A DNA stretch of 64,000 nucleotides from Bartonella clarridgeiae ATCC 51734. GTDB taxonomy: Bacteria > Pseudomonadota > Alphaproteobacteria > Rhizobiales > Rhizobiaceae. The stretch spans positions 1 through 64,000 of the forward strand of contig NZ_JADC01000011.1 in assembly GCF_000518185.1 (NCBI RefSeq). The letters are read 5' to 3'. This document shows, one piece after another, positions 48,565 to 61,216 of the stretch (position 1 is the stretch's first letter; every line of letters starts with the position of its first letter). The notes beneath the pieces are model-generated. The model made no database searches. It was not told where the DNA came from and worked only from the letters and a program-made list of their open reading frames with translations. Both the position numbers and the translations under genes were made by a program.

Positions 48565-49580
48565 TCAATCTCTAGAATGATATGGTGCTGTATCAACATA
48601 GGTCACCACTGACATTCCGGGAATAAGTTGCTCAATTCCCTCTTGCCCTGGATCTATGGCAATACGAACAGAAATGCGTTGCGCAATTTTGATAAAATTA
48701 CCAATTGCAGTCTCTGTCCCTAATAATGAAAATTCTGACCCTGTTGCAGGAGCAAAACCTACCAAACGTCCTGTTAATTTTTGATTATTTAAAGCATCAA
48801 CAGAAAAAACAACAGGCTGTCCAATACGCATATCAGAAATTTGTGTTTCCTTATTGTTTCCTTATAATGAGCAATAATCCAAATATCATCAGGAATAATA
48901 GTAACCAACCGCATACCAGGCACTACATATTGCCCTACTTGTACTCCAACCGATCCAATATATCCCACAGTAGGAGAGATAATTTTAGTATGGGCTAGAT
49001 TCAGCTCAGCTACTTCAACACCCGCCTTTGCTCTTGCAATATCTGATTGCAAACCTTGTTGTTCAAAATCTAATTGCTTGTGCAACTGACTCTTTGTTTC
49101 AAATGTCATTGATAAATGTGGAAAAGTAGAAGATAATGGTAAAGTTTCCTGAGCATTTAAAGCCTAGAATGAGACAATCCATTTTTAGATAATTTTTGCA
49201 AATGAACCATTTCAGTCCTTATCTTATTAATTTCCTTTTGCAAAAGTTGAATTTGTAACAAAACGCTTGCGAGTTTTGCTTTTTTTTGCTTCAAGAATTG
49301 CTCGCGCCTACGCCAACTGGTACTGGAAAAGGGTATCATCCAGTTCAAATAAAACCATTCCCTTTTCAACCCTTTGATAATCTTGAACATAAATTCGTGT
49401 CACCACACCAGAAATTTGCGGACTTATCAGGGTGATATTTCCCTTAATCGAGGCATTATCCGTTTTTTGAAGGGTGCTTACAAATGGTGGTAATTGCCAA
49501 GACCATAAAATCAATACAATGCCCATTATACCTGACAAGAATGCAACAATTGTTGATTTTGATCGCAAGACTTTGATCAT
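48565..49580 (-). pseudogene. emrA: EmrA/HlyD-type membrane fusion protein, broken
   Basis: Once a periplasmic adaptor for a drug efflux pump. Fragments in order (minus strand): an N-terminal membrane helix with the biotinyl-lipoyl half ITLISPQISGVVTRIYVQDY, a coiled-coil stretch, AKAGVEVAELNLAHTKIISP, AHYKETQISD interrupted, and FAPATGSEFSLLGTETAIGN. At least three frameshifts or stops separate them (near 49350, 49160 and 48855). The last is an 11-bp tandem duplication, TGTTTCCTTAT at 48844-48854 and 48855-48865, whose removal restores the frame. Confidence 0.85.
48844..48865. repeat. 11-bp tandem duplication causing an emrA frameshift
   Basis: TGTTTCCTTAT twice in a row. One copy fewer restores the reading AHYKETQISDMRIGQPV on the minus strand, which matches the HlyD/EmrA pattern. 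This is a direct view of the mutation that broke the gene. Confidence 0.85.
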
Positions 49581-49636
49581 CCCTTTTTACCCACCCTTAC
49601 TGATCATACTTTACTTTTGAAAGCATCACGAAATTA

Positions 49637-51267
49637 TCATAAAGAATATGATTTATAAAATATTTTGATAAGAAAAATAATAAAAACAACCATTGCTATA
49701 TAAAAATAAAGCCGAAAAACATCATCATAAGCCAAAACATTTGCTGTCAATTTCAACTGATCCGTTAAGCTTAATACCGTTTTCCCATCCTCCAAACTAT
49801 GAGATATTAAAGCACTATAAGGAAAGGATAAGTTGCTTATCTCATTGAAAACAAATGAACCCGTAGATGTAATTTCTTGCATTAAATACTCAAAATGATG
49901 ACGCGCGAAAAAAAATTGCAAACTGCCAAAAGAGCTGCACTCATGAACCCTCCCGTGACTTGTGCCAATAAAAAAATCACAATAAAACTTAAAACATAAT
50001 TGGGGCCTTGTGCACTTGCTTTAACAAAGCCACTACATAAAGCAGGAGGCAAAAAAAGAGCATAACCAAAACTGATCAACCCTTGACTCATAATCATATC
50101 TACTGGACGGGTTAATAGACTCACATAACTGTCTAAATAAGATCCCAATGCTAAATAGCTCAAAGATAAAAGATAAAAATAATCTTCACGATCCGTTCGT
50201 AAAAAAAAGACACAAACGCCACCCCCTAAAAGTGTGCCAAAAGCAACTGCTAGATACATAAGGGTCATATCACGATCCAACAAACCAAAAAGATTAAAGA
50301 AGTCTGCAGCTAAAGTTGATTGCTCCAATAAAAGAATTCGAAACACCAACAAAACCAAAACAACCTCGATCATTTCTTTGCTGAAAAGCCAACGTAAATC
50401 AACCAATGGAGTTGCTCTATTCAGCTCAATTATAATGGCAATTATCAAAGAAAAAATCCCAAATGCAAGCCCCCAACCAATCCATAGCGTTTCAGTCCAC
50501 CAATACCACTTGCCAACAGACATTATGATGGCATTTAAACCAAGCCCAAGCGCGATCAAACTATAACTCAACCAATCTAGCTTTTGAATCACCTTGCTGC
50601 GAACAACCGGTGTGAGTGGCAGAGAAAAAATACATCATAAACCGATCAACACAAGACTCATCTCCATCGCTGAAAGACTAGAAAATCCGCCTTTCTCGAG
50701 GAGACTTGGTGAAATCAAACGGGATAAAGGAACAGCTAAAGCCGCATTCATATAATTTAAACTGAGACCAATAGTAAATTTCTTTGCCGGAGCAAAAGCC
50801 TCTATCATATAGAGAAATGCTAAATAAAGTCATTGGTGCAGCAGCAATACTAGCGAAAAAACGAATAATCAAGGCTGAGTGCAAATCCGTAACAAATAAA
50901 TGCAAAATACACACCAAAAAAAATCCAAGGATCGATAATTCAGCAAAATTTCGTAGGCCAAATTGATAACGAATCTTGATCAACATGATTGCAATACTTA
51001 CATTGGGTGCCATATAAGGCACCGACCAACCATATAGTTTCAATAAGCGTTGTATTGAAATCCCCCGTGAGCTCGATAACATTGGCTTGAATCATATTGG
51101 CGCCTAAGCCATAAGCCCATTGTAAAATACAAGAAGCAAAAATATAAATGAGGCACTTTGGTACAGACCCTGCAAAAATAGTCCGGACGAGGAAAAGGTC
51201 CAACTTCTAAGACAGATACCGCTTCATTCCCCTCGTTTCTCATCTCCCCTGTCCCCGCATTTTTCAT
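49637..51267 (-). pseudogene. emrB: EmrB-type MFS drug efflux permease, broken
   Basis: Remains of a 14-helix (DHA2) transporter, almost full length in sum. Fragments: ELTGDFNTTLIETIWLVGALY, SVPYMAPNVSIAIMLIKIRY, then a large hydrophobic part (49882-50592), then QLKLTANVLAYDDVFRLYFY at the end. Breaks include an in-frame stop at about 50637, frameshifts near 50710 and 51050, and one near a T8 tract at about 49910. Its first ATG overlaps the atpC stop (TAATG), so it was directly downstream of the ATP synthase genes. Confidence 0.85.
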
Positions 51268-51713
51268 TATGCCACTGTTGAGACACCATCCACAGATGTT
51301 AGTTTATGAAAAACCTCTTTCACTTTATTATGAGTCTTACCGCTTGAGTTTTCTTCCATCATGACTCGAACTTCTGCCATACGCTGCTCAAGGTCATGAA
51401 AAGATAAATGATCAACGACAACAACGGTTTCAGCTAAGAGAGAACACCCCGCAGATGTAATATCTGCAATCCCTCCCAAAAGAGCAAATACCTTTTCTCC
51501 TGAAGAAGATATCACCCTAATAACACCCGGAATAAGACTCACCACCACAGGAGCATGATTAGCCATAACCGTTAAATATCCGGATGCTGAAGGCAGAACA
51601 ACAGACACGACTTTTTCTGAAAAGACAAGTTTTTCAGGCGATACAAGCTCAAACAAGAAAGATTCTGTTCTTTTATTTTCCACGGGAACCTCTTGTCTTT
51701 CTAAGAAAAACAT
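51267..51713 (-). CDS. atpC: ATP synthase F1 epsilon subunit
   Basis: Central-stalk subunit that couples rotation and restrains ATP hydrolysis. The 148-residue protein has the beta-sandwich start FELVSPEKLVFSEKVVSVVLPS and MANHAPVVVSLIPGVIRV. Last gene of the atpHAGDC operon. Its stop shares a base with the first ATG of the emrB remnant. Confidence 0.95.
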   Translation of the reverse strand: MFFLERQEVPVENKRTESFLFELVSPEKLVFSEKVVSVVLPSASGYLTVMANHAPVVVSLIPGVIRVISSSGEKVFALLGGIADITSAGCSLLAETVVVVDHLSFHDLEQRMAEVRVMMEENSSGKTHNKVKEVFHKLTSVDGVSTVA

Positions 51714-51730
51714 TCATTACAGAGCACCTC

Positions 51731-53332
<1,602 letters not shown>

Positions 53333-53345
53333 TTACCTTCTCACT

Positions 53346-54257
53346 TTAAAGCGCTTCAGCGCCCGCAATAATTTCGATCAATTCTGTTGTAATTTGCGCC
53401 TGACGCTGACGATTATACGTTACAGTCAACTTATTAATCATTTCACCGGCATTGCGTGATGCATTGTCCATAGCACTCATTTTTGCACCCATTTCACCCG
53501 CAACATTTTCAAGCAAAGCACGAAAGATTTGCACAGAGAGATTACGGGGAACAAGTTCATCCACAAGAAAAGCTGCATCCGGCTCATAATCATAAACAGC
53601 CGATTGTACAACTCTACTTTTCTTTTCTTTTTTAATACCACCAACCTCATCAGGAAATTCCTTTTGAGCAACTACTGGAATTAAATTAACAGTTTTTGGA
53701 CACTGGTTAATGACTGATACAAATTCAGAGTAAAAAAGCGTACAAACATCAAATACCCCTTCATTGAAAAGATCAATAATACACTTACTGATTTTTTCTG
53801 CCTCGGCAAAAGTTATCTGTTTCACAGAACGCAAATCAACATGATCAACCATCAGAGCTTTAAAATCACGAAGCAAAATATCTGCTCCTTTTTTTCCAAC
53901 AGTTAAAATTTTAACCGTTTTACCTCTAGAAAGAAGGCCATTAATACGTTCACGCGCATGACGAACAATTTGCGTATTAAAAGCACCACACAAACCACGC
54001 TCAGCTGTACAAACGACTAAAAGGTGCTTATCATCTCGCCCTGTACCGCACATTAAAGGTGGTGCATCCACTGGATCAATATCAGCAAATACACGCGCTA
54101 AAAGAGCAGCCATACGCTGAGCGTAGGGACGCGCAGATTCAGCAGCTTCTTGCGCACGGTGCAACTTTGCCGCTGCAACCATCTGCATGGCTTTGGTAAT
54201 CTTTTGAGTTGCCTTAACCGAGGCAATACGGTCTCTAAGATCCTTTAGCGACGCCAT
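53346..54257 (-). CDS. atpG: ATP synthase F1 gamma subunit
   Basis: Rotor shaft of F1. The 303-residue protein starts [31 protein letters not shown] and ends [15 protein letters not shown] with the [15 protein letters not shown] helix, both universal in the family. Between residues about 195 and 215 it has a Lys/Glu-rich insert ([10 protein letters not shown]). Follows atpA by about 20 bp. Confidence 0.97.
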   Translation of the reverse strand: MASLKDLRDRIASVKATQKITKAMQMVAAAKLHRAQEAAESARPYAQRMAALLARVFADIDPVDAPPLMCGTGRDDKHLLVVCTAERGLCGAFNTQIVRHARERINGLLSRGKTVKILTVGKKGADILLRDFKALMVDHVDLRSVKQITFAEAEKISKCIIDLFNEGVFDVCTLFYSEFVSVINQCPKTVNLIPVVAQKEFPDEVGGIKKEKKSRVVQSAVYDYEPDAAFLVDELVPRNLSVQIFRALLENVAGEMGAKMSAMDNASRNAGEMINKLTVTYNRQRQAQITTELIEIIAGAEAL

Positions 54258-54277
54258 TTAAGCATTCCACCAATCAA

Positions 54278-55810
54278 TTAAGAAAAACTCTTTGCATAAC
54301 TATCAAGGACAGCAATCATCTTAGTTTTAATTTCATCCGTTATTTGTTTTTGCTCAGCGATGGCATCTAAGAGCTCCTCATGATTACTGCGTAGGAGTGT
54401 CAAAAGTCCCTGTTCAAATCGCCCAACATCAGAAACAGCTAATGAATCAAGATAACCATTCACACCAGCGAAAATAACAACAACTTGTTCTTGTATTTTA
54501 AGTGGTGAAAATTGTAGCTGCTTTAAAAGCTCTGTCAAACGTTCACCACGATTTAAAAGATGCTGCGTTGACGCATCTAAATCTGAACCAAATTGCGCAA
54601 AAGCCGCCATTTCCCGATATTGAGCTAATTCACCCTTGATAGAACCAGCAACCTGCTTCATTGCCTTAATTTGAGCAGCAGAACCAACACGTGAAACAGA
54701 AAGCCCAACATTCACTGCAGGACGAATCCCTTGATAGAATAAATTTGTCTCCAGAAAAATCTGACCATCGGTGATTGAAATCACATTGGTTGGAATATAA
54801 GCAGAAACATCATTAGCTTGTGTTTCAATCACCGGCAGAGCCGTTAAAGATCCGGAACCATTATCTGCATTAAGCTTTGCAGCCCGTTCCAAAAGACGAG
54901 AGTGCAGATAAAAAACATCTCCTGGATAAGCTTCACGACCAGGAGGGCGACGCAATAAAAGAGACATTTGACGATAAGCCACAGCCTGTTTGGAAAGATC
55001 ATCATAACCAATCAAAGCATGTTGACCATTATCGCGAAAATACTCTCCCATTGCACAACCAGCAAGAGGAGCAATAAATTGCATCGGAGCAGAATCAGAG
55101 GCTGTAGCTGCGACAATAATTGAATAATCAAGAGCTCCGTGTTCTTCCAAGACTTTAACAAATTGTGCAACCGCTGAACGTTTCTGACCGATTGCCACAT
55201 AGATACAATATACTTTGTCTTTCTCTCGCCCTCTCTCTTCATGAAAAGACTTCTGATTGAGAAATGTATCGAGCAAAATAGCTGTTTTTCCTGTTTGACG
55301 ATCACCGATCACCAATTCACGCTGTCCACGTCCAATCGGGATCAAAGCATCAATAACCTTTAATCCGGTTGACATAGGCTCATGCACAGACTGACGTGGA
55401 ATGATACCAGGAGCCTTGACATCCACACGACGACGCTCCTTTGTTTTGATAGGGCCCTTTCCATCAATAGGATTACCCAGTGCATCCACAACACGACCGA
55501 GCAAAGCTGGCCCTACAGGAACATCCACAATAGCACCAAGTCGTTTAACGGTATCACCCTCACGGATATCACGGTCTGATCCAAAAATCACAACCCCAAC
55601 ATTATCAATTTCCAAATTCAGTGCCATCCCCTGCACACCATTGGAGAAAGCAACCATCTCACCCGCCTGGACATTATCCAGACCATAAACGCGAGCAATC
55701 CCATCACCCACAGATAAAACCCAACCAACCTCTGAAACTTCAGCTTTTTGGTCAAAGCTCTTGATTTGCTTTTTTAGAATTTTTGAAATTTCAGACGGTC
55801 TAATATCCAT
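54278..55810 (-). CDS. atpA: ATP synthase F1 alpha subunit
   Basis: Non-catalytic nucleotide-binding subunit. The 510-residue protein is of normal length, with Walker [10 protein letters not shown], the [21 protein letters not shown] stretch and the [23 protein letters not shown] signature. Its ATG shares one base with the atpH stop (TGATG). Confidence 0.98.
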   Translation of the reverse strand: MDIRPSEISKILKKQIKSFDQKAEVSEVGWVLSVGDGIARVYGLDNVQAGEMVAFSNGVQGMALNLEIDNVGVVIFGSDRDIREGDTVKRLGAIVDVPVGPALLGRVVDALGNPIDGKGPIKTKERRRVDVKAPGIIPRQSVHEPMSTGLKVIDALIPIGRGQRELVIGDRQTGKTAILLDTFLNQKSFHEERGREKDKVYCIYVAIGQKRSAVAQFVKVLEEHGALDYSIIVAATASDSAPMQFIAPLAGCAMGEYFRDNGQHALIGYDDLSKQAVAYRQMSLLLRRPPGREAYPGDVFYLHSRLLERAAKLNADNGSGSLTALPVIETQANDVSAYIPTNVISITDGQIFLETNLFYQGIRPAVNVGLSVSRVGSAAQIKAMKQVAGSIKGELAQYREMAAFAQFGSDLDASTQHLLNRGERLTELLKQLQFSPLKIQEQVVVIFAGVNGYLDSLAVSDVGRFEQGLLTLLRSNHEELLDAIAEQKQITDEIKTKMIAVLDSYAKSFS

Positions 55811-56394
55811 CAGCTGACCTCTTTTTTCAATGCAAGCTTAAGTGAAGATAATTTTGTTATAACGGACATATCAATTTGATATGACCCTAAACGAATGATA
55901 ACCCCCCCAAGAATTGTTGGATCAACAGAAACCTGTAATACAACACTCCCCTGAACAACACTTTCCAACGCTCCACACAACATCCCTTTCTGCTGAGCAT
56001 TTAAAGGATATGCAGAAGTAACTTGCGCCAAAAACTCTCTACGGAGAAAAGCAAGATGACGCTGAAAAGCTCGTAAAATACTCGATAACGCAAAGAGCCT
56101 ACGATTAGCTGCAATAACGCCCAAAAAATTGCGAAAAATGTGACCCGCTTCTTGATGAGCCGATCCCATGCTTTCACAAAGAACATTTAATGCTTCTTTC
56201 TGTTCTCTTACTGAAAAGAATGGGCTGTGTATAAAATGTTTCAAATCCTCATTTTGCTCCAAAACTTTCAAGAAAGACGCTACTTCCTTTTCAACATGCT
56301 CAACACAACCTGTTTCTTGAGCCAAATCAAAAAATGCTTTTGCATAACGCTGGCTCATTAACGGCAATGGCACAAGAGAAACTGAATCTGACAT
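55810..56394 (-). CDS. atpH: ATP synthase F1 delta subunit
   Basis: Joins F1 to the peripheral stalk. The 194-residue protein has the N-terminal helical part ([15 protein letters not shown]) and the conserved C-terminal [26 protein letters not shown]. First gene of the F1 operon here; the F0 genes are not next to it, as is usual in alphaproteobacteria. Confidence 0.95.
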   Translation of the reverse strand: MSDSVSLVPLPLMSQRYAKAFFDLAQETGCVEHVEKEVASFLKVLEQNEDLKHFIHSPFFSVREQKEALNVLCESMGSAHQEAGHIFRNFLGVIAANRRLFALSSILRAFQRHLAFLRREFLAQVTSAYPLNAQQKGMLCGALESVVQGSVVLQVSVDPTILGGVIIRLGSYQIDMSVITKLSSLKLALKKEVS

Positions 56395-56577
56395 GAAATA
56401 CCGCCTCTTTCCTTAAGGGATTCTCTGATATTGATCAGATAAAATGGACCACATATTTCAAATTCCAAAAATCTTTTTCTTGAAACTCAGAACAAAAATT
56501 TCTCAACCTCTAGCATAGACATAACCGACTCGCAACACCACAAAGTGACGCTTTTTGAAAATTTTTAGATAAAATAA

Positions 56578-57201
56578 CTAAAATAGTTTTTCAATTGACG
56601 GATGAGTAACACATTTTTTTTTGAGTCCATTTTTGATATCGGTCGATACCTGATTCAATTTTTTCATATCCACTTCGTAAAAAGTGTCAAATACTGAAGA
56701 GGAAATTTCTGTTCCAACTTTAGCTAGTAAAACATCCATCTTAAAACTTTCATCCATCAAAAGAGCTTCCACAACGTCTACTGAAAGATCCAAAATACGA
56801 GCCTTTTCCATCAATTTACGATGATTTTGTAAATGCTGCAAAATTTGCGCTGTCAGCGGTCCAACGATACTCTTATGGTGAACACTTAGTGATTTATTAA
56901 AAGCCATAATATCTTGCAAAATTATATCGTCATAAAAAGCTGCATAACCATAAACCAATTGGCGAGAATTCATAACTGGAAAACCACAAAGAGATCGCAT
57001 CACTTGTTGTGGAGAAGCAATGATTGGCTGAAAAGCCTTTTCTATTTCTCTCATCAACCGATAAGTAAAAACAAAAACAGTCGCATCAACGCTTTGCATT
57101 TCCTTTTTTTCATTGTTTTTAATCACATCAGAAACCGATGCTTGTACTCCTGTTCCGATAAGCCAAGTAAAAATAAAAATTATAAATCCAATCTTTTTCA
57201 A
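56578..57201 (-). CDS. Secreted protein of unknown function
   Basis: 207 residues with a clear signal peptide (MKKIGFIIFIFTWLIGTGVQ, cut near QAS). The mature part is mostly helical and has no motif I recognise. It has two Cys (about 92 and 197) that could pair. It lies between priA and the atp operon on the same strand, about 180 bp from atpH, with a leader of about 55 bp after priA. It may be restricted to this genus. Confidence 0.6.
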   Translation of the reverse strand: MKKIGFIIFIFTWLIGTGVQASVSDVIKNNEKKEMQSVDATVFVFTYRLMREIEKAFQPIIASPQQVMRSLCGFPVMNSRQLVYGYAAFYDDIILQDIMAFNKSLSVHHKSIVGPLTAQILQHLQNHRKLMEKARILDLSVDVVEALLMDESFKMDVLLAKVGTEISSSVFDTFYEVDMKKLNQVSTDIKNGLKKKCVTHPSIEKLF

Positions 57202-57256
57202 AACAGCTCCCCCATTGAAAACATGTTTTTAATAAACAAATAGATATCCTTATTTT

Positions 57257-59488
57257 TTAGAGAAAACTTTGCGGATCAATATCAATTTGAACCCGAACCG
57301 AACTAGGCTTTTTTGGTGCGCGAGATAGAACAACACGAATAAACCCTTGCATATCAAAAGAGCGCCGCCCATGGAATAAAAGTCGAAAACGATAACGCCT
57401 CCGCACAAGCGCTAGCTGTGCTTCCGCTGGTCCCATCACCGACACACCTTTCATCGATGGTGCAACTTGGCGCAATGCACGAGCATAATTTTCTGCAGCT
57501 TGGCGTTTTTCTGAAGAAACAATCAAAGCTGCAAACCGTCCATAAGGAGGTAAAGAATCATGCTGGCGCATAGCAATCTCACGCTCATAAAAATCCTCAC
57601 GCTGTTGTGAAAGCAAAGCTTTTATAACCGGATGATCCGGTTGATAAGTTTGCAACAATCCTAAACTTTCCAATCCCATACGCCCAGCTCGCCCTGTAAC
57701 TTGCGACAAAAGCTGAAAAGTGCGCTCACCTGCACGTAAATCACCATTGGCAAGACCAAGATCAGCGTCAATCACCCCAACCAAAGACAATCCAGGGAAA
57801 TGATGCCCCTTAGCAACTAACTGTGTTCCAATAATAATATCCACATCCCCCTTTGCAATTGCTTCTAATTCTCGTCGTAATTGACTGATTCCTCCTTTTA
57901 AATCAGTAGACAGAATAAGCAACTGTGCCTGTGGAAAAAGCGTCCGTGTTTCCTCGGCAATTCTTTCCACTCCTGGCCCACAAGCTACTAAATGATCCAA
58001 TGTCCCACACTCTGGACAAGCTTCTGGAATAGGTTGATAATAACCACAATGATGACATTTAAGCTGTCCTCGTAAACGGTGCTCTACCAACCAACTCGAA
58101 CAATCCATACAATGAAAGCGATGTCCACACATCCGACAAAGTGTTAAAGGCGCATATCCACGCCGATTGAGAAACAAGAGAGCCTGTTCACCTTTTTTCA
58201 AAGTTTTTCCCAAAGCCTGTTCAAGAACAGAAGAAATAAAGCGTCCTTTTTCTACTCCCCCTTTGCGCATATCAATTACTTGCAAATGGGGCAACGCTGC
58301 TGCTTGAAACCGTGAAGGCAAATGCACCTGCTGATAACGCCCCCATAAAACATTGACCTGACTCTCAATTGAAGGGGTCGCTGAAGATAAAATAACTGGA
58401 CAACGCTCAAAAGACCCCCGCGCAACAGCCATATCCCGCGCATGATAAAAAATACGTTCTTCTTGTTTATAAGCACCATCATGTTCTTCATCAACAACAA
58501 TTAATCCAAGATCTAGAAAGGGCAAAAAAAGTGCTGAACGTGCTCCTGCAACAACCCGTACTTTTCCTTCTGCGACTTGCCGCCATACACGTTCACGACG
58601 ACGCGGTGTTAAATCGGAATGCCATTCAGCCGCTGAAGCTCCAAAACGTGCATGGAAACGGTCTAAAAATTGCTGTGTTAAGGCAATTTCCGGCAATAAA
58701 ATTAAAACCTGTTTGTTACCCTTTAGTGCTTGAGCAACCGCTTCAAAATATACTTCTGTTTTGCCTGATCCCGTGACCCCATCAAGCAAAAAAACCTGAA
58801 ATTGAGACGACAACACCCCTTCTCGGAGCAAATTCGCTGCCGATTTCTGTGCTCCTTCTAAAACAGGTGGACAAAAATCAGGATCAGGCATAGCAACCAC
58901 TGCCTGTGCTGGTAGTATAACTTCTTCAAAAATCCCAAGCGATTTTAAAAGATCCACCACTGAAGGAGAAGTTCCTGCCGCATGAGCAAGACCAGAACGA
59001 GTCCAAATCATCCCATCACGAGCCAATTTTAAAACTCGCGATCGCGCTGGTGTTAACCGCCCCACATCCCCTCCCAAGTAACGCAAACCCACCATCTTCT
59101 CTTCTGGATCTAAGGCTGTCGGCACACGCAAAACTAGTCCTGCAACAAGACCGAAAGGTGTCATGGTATACTGACTGAAAAAACGCAAAAATGCGATCAT
59201 TTCAGCTTTTAATGGCGGACAATCAAAAACATGAGTCACAAAGCGCAATTTGTCACGCACTACAGGAACAGCTGTCACTCTCTTTAAACCATTCCTTTGT
59301 TCTTCTTCAGATATCGACTCACCAACAGCTACCACAAAACCACAAATCTCGCGCCCTGCAACAGGAACACGCACAAAAGAGCCAACTTTTACCTCCATAT
59401 GCAGCTCTACCCCATAACTATAGACCTGAGAAACTGGGATCGGCACCACAACCGAAACAATTTTCATTTCTGTCACAATTGACTTCAC
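57257..59488 (-). CDS. priA: Primosomal protein N' (replication restart helicase)
   Basis: Recognises stalled forks and loads the replicative helicase. The 743-residue protein has Walker A GVTGSGKT (237-244), the VVDEEHDGAYKQEER box, LLFLNRRGYAP, and the zinc cluster with eight cysteines (CRMCGHRFHCMDC and CHHCGYYQPIPEACPECG). The frame opens with GTG at 59488; the ATG at 59467 (MKIVSVVVPIP) is an equally likely start. Confidence 0.96.
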   Translation of the reverse strand: MKSIVTEMKIVSVVVPIPVSQVYSYGVELHMEVKVGSFVRVPVAGREICGFVVAVGESISEEEQRNGLKRVTAVPVVRDKLRFVTHVFDCPPLKAEMIAFLRFFSQYTMTPFGLVAGLVLRVPTALDPEEKMVGLRYLGGDVGRLTPARSRVLKLARDGMIWTRSGLAHAAGTSPSVVDLLKSLGIFEEVILPAQAVVAMPDPDFCPPVLEGAQKSAANLLREGVLSSQFQVFLLDGVTGSGKTEVYFEAVAQALKGNKQVLILLPEIALTQQFLDRFHARFGASAAEWHSDLTPRRRERVWRQVAEGKVRVVAGARSALFLPFLDLGLIVVDEEHDGAYKQEERIFYHARDMAVARGSFERCPVILSSATPSIESQVNVLWGRYQQVHLPSRFQAAALPHLQVIDMRKGGVEKGRFISSVLEQALGKTLKKGEQALLFLNRRGYAPLTLCRMCGHRFHCMDCSSWLVEHRLRGQLKCHHCGYYQPIPEACPECGTLDHLVACGPGVERIAEETRTLFPQAQLLILSTDLKGGISQLRRELEAIAKGDVDIIIGTQLVAKGHHFPGLSLVGVIDADLGLANGDLRAGERTFQLLSQVTGRAGRMGLESLGLLQTYQPDHPVIKALLSQQREDFYEREIAMRQHDSLPPYGRFAALIVSSEKRQAAENYARALRQVAPSMKGVSVMGPAEAQLALVRRRYRFRLLFHGRRSFDMQGFIRVVLSRAPKKPSSVRVQIDIDPQSFL

Positions 59489-59775
59489 CTTTTTACATCG
59501 ATATTGCTCTGATCTTATTTTTGATTTTATCTGTTCTCATATCCCCTTTTCCCTGGCATGTTCTTATATTCCGACACAATAAGCATTCCAGAATGAAACA
59601 ACGCAATAATACACTTTTTCATTTTCTCTATTTCTTCTCAAGAAATTCTGTATCCACTCCTAATATACATCAATCAGCCCCTTGCTTTTGTTATAAAGAA
59701 TAACGCATAACACACATAAGAAGAACCAATAGAAGTGTTTAAAAACAAGCTTTTAAAAACCCAAGGAGATTTTGA

Positions 59776-60429
59776 ATGAAATTTTTTGTGGATAGTGCTC
59801 ATATAGAAGATATCCAAGAATTACAAAATTTAGGACTGGTTGATGGTGTCACAACCAATCCTTCTCTCATTCTCAAATCTGGACGTAATATTTTTGAGAC
59901 TATCAAAGAAATTTGTACTCTCGTCACCGGACCAGTTTCTGCTGAAGTTGTTGCAACTAATTTCAATAATATGATGAAAGAAGCTGCTGTTTTAGCAAAA
60001 ATTGCTGACAATATTTGCATCAAGCTCCCCCTAACACTTGATGGATTAAAAGCTTGTAAAGCCCTCACTGAACAGGGACTAAAAACAAACCTTACCCTTT
60101 GTTTTTCTGCTAATCAAGCCTTGTTGGCTGCAAAAGCAGGAGCAACATTTATTTCACCCTTTATTGGAAGAATCGACGATTGTGGACAAAATGGCATAGA
60201 ACTGCTCCACGAAATTCGCACTCTTTATGACCAATATAATTTTACAACTCAAATTTTAGCTGCCTCTATCCGTTCTGTCCATCATGTTAAAGAAGCAGCA
60301 TTGAGCGGTGCAGATGTTGCAACTATTCCACCAGCAATCTTAAAAAATCTGGTTAAACATCCTTTAACCGACCAAGGCTTACAGACATTTGCAACGGACT
60401 GGGCGAAAACTGGACAAAACATCGTTTAA
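59776..60429 (+). CDS. tal: Transaldolase (short, TalC type)
   Basis: Moves a three-carbon unit in the pentose phosphate pathway. The 217-residue protein has the Schiff-base Lys in NICIKLPLT. Two residues separate transaldolases from the near-identical fructose-6-phosphate aldolases: it has Glu in SAEVVATN, where FSA has Gln, and Phe in SPFIGRIDD, where FSA has Tyr. Both point to transaldolase, which fits the tkt gene in the same window. AAGGAG precedes the ATG. Confidence 0.92.
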   Translation: MKFFVDSAHIEDIQELQNLGLVDGVTTNPSLILKSGRNIFETIKEICTLVTGPVSAEVVATNFNNMMKEAAVLAKIADNICIKLPLTLDGLKACKALTEQGLKTNLTLCFSANQALLAAKAGATFISPFIGRIDDCGQNGIELLHEIRTLYDQYNFTTQILAASIRSVHHVKEAALSGADVATIPPAILKNLVKHPLTDQGLQTFATDWAKTGQNIV

Positions 60430-60625
60430 AAAGCATTTAAAATCTTACAGAATATTGTCGTTCCTATTTAAGCACATCAAAGAAGATATTTTTAAAGAGA
60501 CAAGATATTATAAGAAGAGGAAATAAGATTTTCCCTAACCCTACTATTTACGTATCATATCCAAGATTTCTTCATGAAAAACATGGAACACGTTCTAAGT
60601 TTTAACATTTAAAGAATTTGAGCTT

Positions 60626-61216
60626 TTAAAAAGTAGAAATTTTTGCAAGATCTTTTGCAAGCAACATAAAAATACGTTCAGCCAATTCTTCAGCAACGCG
60701 TTTTTGCGCATTCTTCTCAGCTTGCACTGTTGCATATTCCTGACGAAGTCGATCAAAAGAAGCACTCATTGTTCCTGTCCCTTTTGCGACAGGTTCGTTT
60801 TTCATGTTCTTTAAAATATAAGCAGCTCTACTCACAATTGTCCCAACAGAAGAGTGTCCTATTCTATCCCCTTCTCGATCACTGTTTATCTCGACAGATG
60901 TCCGTGTAAAAACCGATGTCTGCAATAACAATTGATAAACCGGCACAGAAGGCTTTCCTCCATGCCCATAGAGAAGAAACAACAAATGATTACGTACCAT
61001 TTGACTAAAATGATCAGAGGGCTCTTCAATCACAATGGCTGCAAGCTTCTCAGAAAGTCCTGTAGAAATCCTTTCTGATACCCCACCATGCAGAAGAGAA
61101 ATCGTGGGCGTCGACACCTGTGAGACGTGACGATAAAGTGGTTCAATGGTACACCCACTAAGAAAAGTAAACAAACAAGAAAAAACAGCAACAATAAATC
61201 CATTAAATAATGACAT
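60626..61216 (-). CDS. lptE: LPS assembly lipoprotein LptE
   Basis: Outer-membrane lipoprotein that plugs and supports LptD. About 196 residues: signal peptide with lipobox LSGC, then TIEPLYRH and a mixed beta/alpha domain ending [20 protein letters not shown]. The ATG at 61216 overlaps the end of leuS by 14 bp and has AAGGA upstream; this leuS-lptE arrangement is common in the order. The longer frame from 61237 was not used. Confidence 0.88.
   Translation of the reverse strand: MSLFNGFIVAVFSCLFTFLSGCTIEPLYRHVSQVSTPTISLLHGGVSERISTGLSEKLAAIVIEEPSDHFSQMVRNHLLFLLYGHGGKPSVPVYQLLLQTSVFTRTSVEINSDREGDRIGHSSVGTIVSRAAYILKNMKNEPVAKGTGTMSASFDRLRQEYATVQAEKNAQKRVAEELAERIFMLLAKDLAKISTF

Noticed and set aside
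48565-49580. Four separate small genes in place of emrA
   Set aside because: The pieces line up in order with one HlyD/EmrA protein, and one break is an 11-bp duplication. One broken gene explains them better.
59191-59703. 170-codon plus-strand frame overlapping the priA 5' end
   Set aside because: Half of it is antisense to conserved priA codons, and the rest lies in the AT-rich spacer. No domain recognised.
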